From positions 1-6,148 of the forward strand of contig JAQUYY010000114.1 of the NCBI GenBank assembly GCA_028691575.1: a DNA stretch of 6,148 bases, in the 5' to 3' direction. Of the stretch, positions 1 through 6,148 are shown piece after piece; position 1 is the stretch's first letter; every line of letters begins with the position of its first letter. The notes under the pieces were generated by a model. It was given only the letters and a program-made list of their open reading frames with translations, searched no databases and was not told where the DNA came from. The position numbers and the translations under genes are program-made. The stretch is from Candidatus Gastranaerophilales bacterium (GTDB taxonomy: Bacteria > Cyanobacteriota > Vampirovibrionia > Gastranaerophilales > JAQUYY01).

Positions 1-145
1 GAGTTTTCGCAAATCAAATCCCCGAAAACATGATGAACACATGGGTTGCATGGTTTAAACTCTTGATATTCTTTTGTATCAAGAGTTATAATGTTATTTG
101 TATTAAAATTATAATGCTGTTTTGAATTTTATAAATAAAATTTAT
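1..145. other. left-edge intergenic remnant, no assignable gene
   Basis: The stretch between the window edge and the rsmB stop codon holds a hairpin (described separately) and AT-rich sequence. Three short readings are open to the left edge. A plus-strand frame ends with TAA at 56-58, directly abutting the hairpin, as the 3' end of a convergent gene would. A second plus-strand frame runs from position 3 to a TGA near 123. On the minus strand, an ATG at 49-51 starts 17 open codons containing a CxxC pair. None is long enough to recognise. The first 55 bases look less AT-rich than the rest of the gap, which hints that they are coding. The palindromic AT-only run at 131-149 overlaps the rsmB stop and has no loop, so it is probably composition. 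Confidence 0.3.
58..87. terminator. 11-bp hairpin, possible terminator between converging or tandem genes
   Basis: AACTCTTGATA at 58-68 is perfectly complementary to TATCAAGAGTT at 77-87, leaving an 8-nt loop. On neither strand is the stem followed by a clear T tract, so it is not a textbook intrinsic terminator. It lies 58 bp past the rsmB stop. It also touches a TAA stop of a possible plus-strand gene entering from the left edge. A terminator or an mRNA 3'-end stabiliser are the likeliest roles. An upstream regulatory hairpin for a minus-strand gene beginning at 51 is an alternative. Confidence 0.45.
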
Positions 146-1459
146 TTATTTTATACATTTTAATTTAGCTATAAAAAAACCGTCGATATTATGCTCTGAT
201 TGCAAAAATTGAATGTATCCTTTTTCCATCGTTTTAAAATTAAGTTTAAACGGTAATTCAATTTTTTCTAAAACAAAATTCGAATTTTTTTCTAAAAATT
301 TTTCAATTACCTGTATATTCTCCTCAGGTTCAATACTGCAAGTGCTATAAACAATTATGCCCTCTTTTTTAACAAGTTTTGAAGCGTTTTTTAGAATATC
401 AAATTGAAGAGACGCAAGATTTTTAATATCATCAGGTTTTCTTTTATACCTTGCATCGGCTCTTTTTGCCAGTACGCCTGTATTTGAGCATGGTGCATCA
501 ATTAAAATTCTGTCAAATTTTTGAACACTATCAAATTGTATTGCATCACTAACAATTGTTTTAATATTAGAAAAACCAAGCCTATCAGCATTTCGTGACA
601 CTTTTTCAAGTCTTTTCAAATTAATATCAACCGAAATAACACTTCCTGTATTATCCATAATCTCTGCAATATGACAGGTTTTTCCACCCGGAGCCGAGCA
701 TAGATCAAGTATATTCTCATTTTTTTGAGGATTCAAGATAAGTGCAACAAGTGAAGATGCTTCGCCCTGAACAAGCCATAATCCCTCATCGAACCCTATA
801 ATATCACTCATTTTGCCGTATTCTTTTAATTTTAAACATAATGGATTTAAGCAATTATCCTCATATTTCACATTATTTTTGTCAAAAATTTCCATTAACT
901 GATTTTTTGAAACTTTACTTGTATTAGCTCTTATTGTCACTTCAGGAGGAATATTATTAAACTGGCAAATTTTCTTTGTTGCTTCCTCTCCATAGTACTT
1001 CAGCCAATTTTTAACCATCCATTCAGGATGGGAAAATTCTATACTTATAGTTTTTAATAACGGCTCTTTTGGAAAAAATATTTCATTTTTCTTTCTTAAA
1101 AAATTCCTTAAAACAGCATTAACAAAGCCTGATGCCCCTTTTGATTTTTCAGCCTTTTTTATAATTTCAACATAAGAATTAATAACCGCATAATCAGGAT
1201 TTTGTGTATATTCAAACTCATAAATCCCGAGTCTCAAGACATTTTTGATATTATTTGATAATTTTTTGAAATTTTTTTCTGTTAATTTTTCAATAAAATA
1301 ATCAATAGTAATAAGATGACGCAAAACACCCGATAAAAGCCCTGATAGTTCTGATTTTACATTTACTTTGTCTTGATATTTTTCAATGACATAATCAAGC
1401 ATTTTATCGTGATAAGTAACTTCTATTAATGCTTTTAGCGCTATTTTTCTTGTACTCAT
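146..1459 (-). CDS. rsmB: 16S rRNA (cytosine(967)-C5)-methyltransferase RsmB
   Basis: Cytoplasmic SAM-dependent enzyme that methylates C5 of cytosine 967 (E. coli numbering) in 16S rRNA of the small subunit. The 437 residues match the family's usual length (about 430). The first 130 or so residues are the helical NusB-like RNA-binding domain. The Rossmann methyltransferase domain follows, with the SAM motif LDLCSAPGGKT (about 251-261), the acidic motif VISVDIN, motif IV DAPCSNTGV (from D321, with C324), and motif VI YSTCSIEPEEN with C374. By family knowledge the motif VI cysteine attacks C6 of the base and the motif IV cysteine releases the product; both are present, so the enzyme looks active. 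Its ATG overlaps the TGA of the upstream glycosyltransferase gene (ATGA, 1456-1459). A GGAA lies about 7-10 nt before the start, suggesting translational coupling. No promoter of its own is evident. Confidence 0.96.
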   Translation of the reverse strand: MSTRKIALKALIEVTYHDKMLDYVIEKYQDKVNVKSELSGLLSGVLRHLITIDYFIEKLTEKNFKKLSNNIKNVLRLGIYEFEYTQNPDYAVINSYVEIIKKAEKSKGASGFVNAVLRNFLRKKNEIFFPKEPLLKTISIEFSHPEWMVKNWLKYYGEEATKKICQFNNIPPEVTIRANTSKVSKNQLMEIFDKNNVKYEDNCLNPLCLKLKEYGKMSDIIGFDEGLWLVQGEASSLVALILNPQKNENILDLCSAPGGKTCHIAEIMDNTGSVISVDINLKRLEKVSRNADRLGFSNIKTIVSDAIQFDSVQKFDRILIDAPCSNTGVLAKRADARYKRKPDDIKNLASLQFDILKNASKLVKKEGIIVYSTCSIEPEENIQVIEKFLEKNSNFVLEKIELPFKLNFKTMEKGYIQFLQSEHNIDGFFIAKLKCIK

Positions 1460-3012
1460 AATTTTTCCATATTTTCAATTAAATATTTTAATTTTTCCAT
1501 ATCAACTTGCATATTTTTTTTAAAATTTGAAAGCCTATCCTTGAACGTAGTCTCGCTTCTCTCTTCGTGTATTGTATAGTGCTTAAAACCCAAGTGATGA
1601 CTTATAATCTGAAAATTTGTCGGAAAATAATCCGCTGATAAAAATTCAACAATTTGAGTATTTTCAGGCGAAAATATAGTGTTCACAAGACCTGCACCAT
1701 GTGCCGATACAACATATTTTGCATTGGCAAAAATTGAAATTTGCTCTTGAAAACTTTTTCCAGTCAAAATTATTTTTTTATAACCTAATAGCTCTAAATA
1801 CTTAAAAACTTCTTTTTCATTCACAATTTTCCTATATTCGGCATCTTCACGACTTAAATAAATTTTTTCAGAATAATTAGAAGAAATTGTAGCAAATTTC
1901 AAAAATTTTTCTCTTAAAAATTCGCAAGCTCTTTTAGTCACCGGTGCAAAATATGACGACGCAATAACTTTATCAGCTTTTATATGTGTATTTAAGCCAT
2001 TTTCAATTATCATATCGTCTTTTAAGCCTAGTAATTTCAAACATTCCTTTTGAATTGGCGTAGAATTTTTTACAATATATTTATCAATCGAAAGCCCTGT
2101 TTTTTGAGCCAAATCCATTCTTGTAAGTGTTTCAACAAGCCAATGATAATAGTTATAGCTTATTGGCATTGACAAAACAACTGCATTTCCTTCGATTTTT
2201 TGAACTTTAGGTAATTTTATCTTATGAAAAACAGGATTATATTTTATGCTTGGAAACCTTACATCAGAAGAAGCCCCCGCTAAAACCTTGTCATCCGGAG
2301 TTATCACAACTGCTTCTTCCCCATAAACACGCCCTTGTGGAATTATCGAAACAAATTCTGTTCCGAGCTTTTTATTATTTTCTACCTCTTTTATATAAAA
2401 ATCACCATTTTCATCCTTAACAGGCTCATAGGTAAGAAATTTTATATTAGAATCATTAACAAATTCAATAAATTTTCTATTTCTTTCTGTTTCTTTTTTT
2501 TGTTTAATTCTAAACCAATCTTTTTCTAAAATAATACCTTTGGGAGAACCTAAAATTTCAGAAGAAATGGGTGTTTTCTCTAAAAATTTAATAAAAGATT
2601 CTCTTAAAAATTCTTTTAAAAAAGGTTCTTTAAAAACAATAAGCACAGGTATTTTTCCAATTTTAGGAAAAACTTCTTTTTTAAAAAACTCCATAACTTT
2701 TTGCTGTTGTCCACTCATATATAAGGTTATAATGATAAAATCAGGTTTTAATTTTATTATATCAGCAGGTGAAGCTGTTTTGTATCCATTAAAGCATTCT
2801 TCCTTAGCTGTTATAGGATATTTTAAATCTGAAAATGCTATGATATTTGCATTTGAGAGATTAAAATTTTCAACAATCACATTTGACGAGACTCCTGTCC
2901 CATAAAAAAGGATTCTTTTATATTTTTTTGAAATAGCATCAAGTTTTTTTTGAAAATTAATTTTCTCAAGAAAACTTTTTAATTCACCGTAACTTTTTAT
3001 AACATTGCCCAT
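1456..3012 (-). CDS. two-part protein: N-terminal Rossmann-like region and C-terminal GT61-type glycosyltransferase
   Basis: 518 residues, apparently cytoplasmic: I see no signal peptide or clear membrane segment. Residues about 30-125 read like a Rossmann-type nucleotide-binding fold: beta strand ILFYGTGVSSN (G38, G40), a second strand ending IIAFSD (D62), then DFIIITL near 91-97. This resembles the small nucleotide-binding module found beside sugar-modifying enzymes. Residues about 220-490 match the GT61 (DUF563) pattern: YYHWLVE (H290, W291, E294), IYLSRED (R388), a helix and strand with the ILTG motif, SAHGAGL (H438-L442) and QIVEF (E456). GT61 members transfer sugars such as xylose, GlcNAc or arabinose; donor and acceptor here cannot be read. 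It is first in an operon with rsmB, and the start at 3012 has only a weak GAAAG about 9 nt upstream. Glycan or glycolipid assembly is likely. Confidence is high for the glycosyltransferase family and moderate for the N-terminal domain. Confidence 0.85.
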   Translation of the reverse strand: MGNVIKSYGELKSFLEKINFQKKLDAISKKYKRILFYGTGVSSNVIVENFNLSNANIIAFSDLKYPITAKEECFNGYKTASPADIIKLKPDFIIITLYMSGQQQKVMEFFKKEVFPKIGKIPVLIVFKEPFLKEFLRESFIKFLEKTPISSEILGSPKGIILEKDWFRIKQKKETERNRKFIEFVNDSNIKFLTYEPVKDENGDFYIKEVENNKKLGTEFVSIIPQGRVYGEEAVVITPDDKVLAGASSDVRFPSIKYNPVFHKIKLPKVQKIEGNAVVLSMPISYNYYHWLVETLTRMDLAQKTGLSIDKYIVKNSTPIQKECLKLLGLKDDMIIENGLNTHIKADKVIASSYFAPVTKRACEFLREKFLKFATISSNYSEKIYLSREDAEYRKIVNEKEVFKYLELLGYKKIILTGKSFQEQISIFANAKYVVSAHGAGLVNTIFSPENTQIVEFLSADYFPTNFQIISHHLGFKHYTIHEERSETTFKDRLSNFKKNMQVDMEKLKYLIENMEKL

Positions 3013-3051
3013 TATTAAATACTTTCAGCCTTGTATTGTTTTTATATCCTA

Positions 3052-3080
3052 ATCATAGCATAACTTTGAAAAATCTTTAA
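3052..3080 (-). promoter_or_regulatory. candidate promoter for the glycosyltransferase-rsmB operon
   Basis: Read on the minus strand, an extended -10 TGC-TATGAT occupies 3052-3060 (TATGAT, 5 of 6 to TATAAT, preceded by the TGn element). A weak -35 TTAAAG (3 of 6) sits at 3075-3080 with 17-bp spacing. Transcription would start near 3044-3046, giving a leader of about 30 nt before the ATG at 3012. This comes from pattern matching in AT-rich DNA, where chance matches are common; the TGn element is what makes it credible. Confidence 0.4.
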
Positions 3081-3110
3081 TTGTTAACTTTTTAAACAAA
3101 TTTTCATAAT
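3081..3110 (+). promoter_or_regulatory. candidate promoter for the orphan glycine-zipper gene
   Basis: TTGTTA (3081-3086, 4 of 6 to TTGACA) and CATAAT (3105-3110, 5 of 6 to TATAAT) are separated by 18 bp. The predicted start is near 3117, leaving about 58 nt of leader. A competing -10, TATAAA at 3140-3145, lies closer to the gene but has no good -35 at the expected distance. Either or both could work. This element is immediately next to the candidate -35 of the divergent operon, so the two promoters would be back to back. Confidence 0.33.
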
Positions 3111-3174
3111 TCATGAAATAAATCCGGGCAAAAAGTTTTTATAAATGTAAGGAAGTATTGGATTTTGGAGTTAT

Positions 3175-4137
3175 ATGGAAGTTAATTCAAATTATAAAAA
3201 TGAGTATGATTTTTTGAATAAAAAACCTTTGACATCAACTGCTTACAATGAAGTAGCGAATTCACCCGCTCTTGAAAATCAATTAGGAACTGATGTGATT
3301 GAGTTAAAATCAAAAAATAAAGAATTGATTAATAAAATTGATGAATTGGATAAAAAAGCACTGCCTTCTTTTTCTGCAATAACAATGGGAGTTTTAAGCA
3401 CATTAGCTCCTGTTCGAAAAATTACATCAACTCAAACAGAGTTAAAAGATGGTAATACCTCAAGTGCAATAGGGTTTCTAACTCTTGGTATCGCTAATTT
3501 GCCTCAAGATTATAATGATGTCAGATCTTCTTGTCTTTGGATGAAAAATAAAAATTATATGTATAATTACAAAGAATATCAACATCAGTTTTCCTTTTTT
3601 AAAGATACTTTATTTGAAAAAGGGGTAAATAAATTAAACCAAAATAAACAGAATTTTATTAAAGAACACGTTTACAAAAGAGATCTCCCTTTATATAAAA
3701 GCAGATTGGGAGATGTAATAAAGAGCGCATTTAACGTAGAAATAGAAGACAGTATCAAAAATTCTGCCTTCAAATATGTATCCGGAAAAGAAGTTCCAAT
3801 CTATAAAATTAAAAGTAGCAGTAAATTAGGCAGACTTGTTGGAGAAGCTCTTTTAAGGACACCGAAATTGAGCGTTTATGCCTTAGCTTTATTAGAAATG
3901 CCAAGAATAATGAAATCATTTGCTCAAAAAGGCGAAAATGATAGTAATATCGAAAATGGAACCAAACAAACGGTTAAATCAGGAGTTAAACTTGCTTCTA
4001 TCTTCACCGGTATGGGATTATTAGGTGCTAAACTGGCAAAAATAAATCCCGTCTTAGGTCTTATCGGGACAGGTGCCGGTAGTTTAGCGGGCGCATATGT
4101 TTCAACTAAAATTGATACCGTCATTGATAAAATGTAA
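3175..4137 (+). CDS. uncharacterised protein with short coiled coil and glycine-zipper C-terminus
   Basis: I do not recognise this 320-residue protein. The N-terminus is polar with no signal peptide. Residues 41-61 are a charged heptad-like helix, likely a short coiled coil. Two moderately hydrophobic stretches follow at about 64-79 and 95-109. The middle (110-215) is lysine-rich, aromatic and soluble-looking. Residues 222-248 form another hydrophobic helix (leucine, alanine, methionine). The C-terminus (269-310) is glycine/alanine-rich and hydrophobic, with G298-x3-G302-x3-G306 forming a glycine zipper of the type that packs membrane helices or oligomers; the last residues are charged. A GGAG sits only 4 nt before the ATG, close but usable, and no better start is nearby. 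The gene has its own candidate promoter and a strong terminator, so it is probably monocistronic. Membrane association or self-assembly is an inference; no enzyme motif is visible. Codon use resembles that of its neighbours, so recent transfer is not suggested. Confidence 0.85.
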   Translation: MEVNSNYKNEYDFLNKKPLTSTAYNEVANSPALENQLGTDVIELKSKNKELINKIDELDKKALPSFSAITMGVLSTLAPVRKITSTQTELKDGNTSSAIGFLTLGIANLPQDYNDVRSSCLWMKNKNYMYNYKEYQHQFSFFKDTLFEKGVNKLNQNKQNFIKEHVYKRDLPLYKSRLGDVIKSAFNVEIEDSIKNSAFKYVSGKEVPIYKIKSSSKLGRLVGEALLRTPKLSVYALALLEMPRIMKSFAQKGENDSNIENGTKQTVKSGVKLASIFTGMGLLGAKLAKINPVLGLIGTGAGSLAGAYVSTKIDTVIDKM

Positions 4138-4170
4138 TTTATTTCTTATTAATATTTAAATTATCCTCTT

Positions 4171-4202
4171 TAAAAGACAGGAATTTTCATTCCTGTCTTT
4201 TA
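4171..4202 (+). terminator. strong intrinsic terminator after the orphan gene
   Basis: TAAAAGACAGGAAT (4171-4184) pairs perfectly with ATTCCTGTCTTTTA (4189-4202), a 14-bp stem with a 4-nt TTTC loop. The 3' arm ends in TTTT and is followed by a further CTTTT. It lies 33 bp past the stop at 4135-4137, which fits termination of that gene and insulates the ABC exporter. The arms are A/T-rich at the base, so it could act in both directions. Confidence 0.9.
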
Positions 4203-4341
4203 CTTTTAAACTTTTTATCCTCTATGTTTATTAGTTAGCTCTTTTGCTCTTCGTTAAAAAGAAATGCGAATTCAAGTAACAACTGAATATTTTATGCTAA
4301 AATTAAAAACAAGAAACAAAAAACTATAAAAGGAATAACTA
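4203..4341 (+). promoter_or_regulatory. leader region and extended -10 promoter candidate of the ABC exporter
   Basis: After the terminator the spacer holds an extended -10, TGC-TAAAAT at 4295-4303 (TAAAAT, 5 of 6). No convincing -35 is at the right distance; TTCAAG at 4271-4276 is too far. Transcription would begin near 4310, leaving a leader of about 30 nt. The ribosome binding site AAAGGAA (4329-4335) has 7 nt between GGA and the ATG at 4342, which fixes that start. A 22-codon open frame (4264-4329) ends inside this site but has no evident ribosome binding site. Nothing else is visible in this stretch. Confidence 0.45.
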
Positions 4342-6148
4342 ATGGATAATAAAACCGTCGCATCAAAATATGTATATGACTACACTGACCTTGAAAATGC
4401 CGGTGAACATTCAAATATGAAGACCTTATGGTCTAAAATGTTCAATTATACCAAACCTTATTTGTTTAGGGCAGGATTAGGATTGCTGTTTGCTCTTCCT
4501 GTTGGTGCAATGGAAGCTGTTATTGCACTTGCACTAAGACCTTATACCGATGCTGTTATGGTTGATAAAAATGCAGAAGTGGCTTTTTGGGTTCCAATTA
4601 TAATTATTTTATTTACTTTAATACAAGGTATTTTAAATTATTTAAGTGCCTATCTAAACGCCTGGGCAAGTACAAAAATCATATTAGATTTAATAAGAGA
4701 CTTGTATAAAAAACTAATGAATATGGAAAGTTCATACTTTGACCAAAAATCATCAGGTCTTATCCTTACAAGATTTTCTGGCGATGCAAACGCAGCTTCA
4801 ATCGGTTTTTTAGGTCAGATTAAAATTCTGGTTACAAAAAGTGCTTCTGCTATAGCCTTAATTTGTGTTTTGCTTTACAATTCCTGGCTTTTAGCTCTTG
4901 GAGCTGTCGGCATATTGGCTTTAGCGGCATTACCCGTAAAAATAGTTAGAAAAAAACTTACTTTCCTTTCGAATAAAGGAATAAAAGTTGGCGGTGAAAT
5001 AACAACATCTTATAATGAAGCAGTCGGCGGCAATAAAGTTATAAAAGGTTATAATCTTGAACAAAACAGACTAAATGTCTTTAATAAATCAATGAGCGAA
5101 ATATTTAGTCTTTCAATGAAAGGAGCACAAGTTGGAGCATTAATGACTCCATTTATGTACTTTTTAGCTTCTCTTGGCATGGCATTTACTCTTGGAATGG
5201 GAAGTCATTTAATGGTTACAAAAGCCATCACTCCGGGACAATTTACTTCATTTTTATTTGCATTGGCAATGCTTTATACTCCGTTTAAAACTTTAGGCAA
5301 TACCTATTCAGATATGAAAAATTCACTGCTTGCAATGGATAGGGTTTTTAAAATAGCTGATTATGAAGCAAAAATAAAAGACAAAGAAAATGCGATAAAA
5401 TTTAATGAAATTCCACAAAAAATTGAATTCAAAAATGTATGGTTTGAATATTTAAAAGATTGTCCTGTCTTGAAAAATATTAATTTAGAAGTCAAAGCAG
5501 GCGAAACGGTAGCATTTGTCGGAAATTCTGGTGGCGGTAAATCTACAATAGCACACTTATTGCCAAGATTTTATGACATAAAAAGCGGAAGTATAACAAT
5601 TAATGGTTATGACATAAAAGATTTGACTTTAGAAAGCTTAAGAGCAAATATTTCTTTTGTTTTTCAAGATAACTTCTTATTTAACGGTACAATTAAAGAA
5701 AATGTGCTTTTAGGCAAAGAAAATGCGAGTGACAAAGAAGTTAATTTAGCCTTAGAAAGAGCTTTTTTAAAAGACTTTATAGAAAGTTTGCCTGATGGTT
5801 TAAATACGAAAATCGGAGAAAGAGGGGTAATGCTCTCCGGTGGTCAAAAACAACGTGTTGCAATTGCAAGGGCATTTATCAAAAATGCGCCTATTGTTGT
5901 TCTGGATGAAGCTACAAGTGCACTTGATAATAAATCAGAACAAATTGTTCAAATGGCATTAAATAAATTAATGGAAGACAGAACAGTTTTTGTTATTGCC
6001 CACAGACTTTCAACAATACAAGGTGCAGATAAAATTATTGTTTTAAATCAAGGTGAAATAGTTGAAACGGGAAATCATGCTACACTTATAAATGTTGAAA
6101 ATGGTCAATATAAATCTCTTTATAACTCTCAATTCAAAGTAGAAGATA
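4342..6148 (+). CDS. MsbA-type ABC exporter half-transporter (3' end cut by the window)
   Basis: Inner-membrane ATP-driven exporter that works as a homo- or heterodimer. The substrate is likely a lipid or glycolipid, lipid A-core in true MsbA, but it could be another hydrophobic compound. 602 residues are visible without a stop; the family is usually 570-610, so only a few residues should be missing. A cytosolic N-terminus of about 35 residues leads into six membrane segments at about 41-66, 83-106, 163-180, 182-200, 263-285 and 300-316. The nucleotide-binding domain (about 355-602) is intact: A-loop Y370, Walker A GNSGGGKST (394-402, K400), Q-loop Q442, X-loop IGERG (491-495), signature LSGGQ (498-502), Walker B IVVLDE with catalytic E523, D-loop SALD (526-529) and switch H554. 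All ATP-site residues are present, so it should be active. It has a good ribosome binding site and lies 204 bp after the orphan gene, beyond a terminator, so it is transcribed independently. The divergent glycosyltransferase hints at envelope glycolipid work, but this is not shown. MsbA is the closest label; exporters of drugs or peptides look much the same. Confidence 0.93.
   Translation, partial: MDNKTVASKYVYDYTDLENAGEHSNMKTLWSKMFNYTKPYLFRAGLGLLFALPVGAMEAVIALALRPYTDAVMVDKNAEVAFWVPIIIILFTLIQGILNYLSAYLNAWASTKIILDLIRDLYKKLMNMESSYFDQKSSGLILTRFSGDANAASIGFLGQIKILVTKSASAIALICVLLYNSWLLALGAVGILALAALPVKIVRKKLTFLSNKGIKVGGEITTSYNEAVGGNKVIKGYNLEQNRLNVFNKSMSEIFSLSMKGAQVGALMTPFMYFLASLGMAFTLGMGSHLMVTKAITPGQFTSFLFALAMLYTPFKTLGNTYSDMKNSLLAMDRVFKIADYEAKIKDKENAIKFNEIPQKIEFKNVWFEYLKDCPVLKNINLEVKAGETVAFVGNSGGGKSTIAHLLPRFYDIKSGSITINGYDIKDLTLESLRANISFVFQDNFLFNGTIKENVLLGKENASDKEVNLALERAFLKDFIESLPDGLNTKIGERGVMLSGGQKQRVAIARAFIKNAPIVVLDEATSALDNKSEQIVQMALNKLMEDRTVFVIAHRLSTIQGADKIIVLNQGEIVETGNHATLINVENGQYKSLYNSQFKVED

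Noticed and set aside
131..149. AT-only palindrome across the rsmB stop codon
   Set aside because: The arms meet around a single base, so it cannot form a stable RNA hairpin at full length, and it contains no G or C pair. It is best explained by base composition.
2335..2905. Two successive plus-strand open frames of 64 and 121 codons opposite the glycosyltransferase
   Set aside because: They lie antisense to a well-supported coding region with conserved family motifs. Their translations are low-complexity Phe/Ile/Lys/Ser strings with no domain, and neither has a convincing ribosome binding site.
3924..4124. Minus-strand 66-codon open frame inside the orphan gene
   Set aside because: It is antisense to the Gly/Ala-rich 3' end of the orphan gene, whose codons produce a proline/leucine-rich reverse reading. 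No ribosome binding site or independent signal supports it.
4161..4223. 9-nt direct repeat TTATCCTCT flanking the terminator (4161-4169 and 4215-4223)
   Set aside because: Two short copies with no target-site logic, no element between them beyond the terminator, and a composition in which such repeats occur by chance.
4264..4329. 22-codon plus-strand open frame upstream of the ABC exporter, possibly a leader peptide
   Set aside because: It has no ribosome binding site, its peptide is Lys-rich low complexity typical of AT-rich DNA, it would begin upstream of the predicted transcription start, and its stop falls within the exporter's own ribosome binding site. Conservation in relatives would be needed to revive it.

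Overview
This is an AT-rich window with short intergenic gaps. It holds three complete genes and one gene cut by the right edge. Composition, A/T-ending codons, an MsbA-type ABC exporter and a GT61-type glycosyltransferase suggest an AT-rich bacterium that decorates its envelope or surface glycans. An uncultured gut lineage such as Gastranaerophilales (Vampirovibrionia/Melainabacteria) or a Firmicutes-like relative would fit. That assignment is an impression from composition and gene content; no marker gene here fixes it.

Layout: positions 1-145 are a left-edge remnant with an 11-bp hairpin (58-87) and no identifiable gene. Positions 146-3012 are a two-gene minus-strand operon. Its first gene encodes a two-part protein, an N-terminal Rossmann-like region plus a C-terminal GT61-type glycosyltransferase. 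This overlaps by 4 nt (ATGA) the start of rsmB, the 16S rRNA m5C967 methyltransferase. A 162-bp divergent spacer (3013-3174) carries plausible promoters in both directions. On the plus strand, 3175-4137 encodes an unrecognised 320-residue protein with a short coiled coil and a glycine-zipper C-terminus. It stands alone and ends at a strong hairpin terminator (4171-4202). An ABC exporter of the MsbA/half-transporter type starts at 4342 with a good ribosome binding site and runs off the right edge almost complete (602 residues seen).

How the genes fit together: the glycosyltransferase and the exporter could both serve envelope or glycolipid construction, but they are divergently oriented and separated by the orphan gene, so shared function is only inferred. 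rsmB is housekeeping and probably shares a transcript with the glycosyltransferase without a functional link. I saw no CRISPR array, insertion sequence, tRNA, rRNA or integration signature. Nothing here compels a claim of a new system; the orphan glycine-zipper protein is the best candidate for something undescribed.
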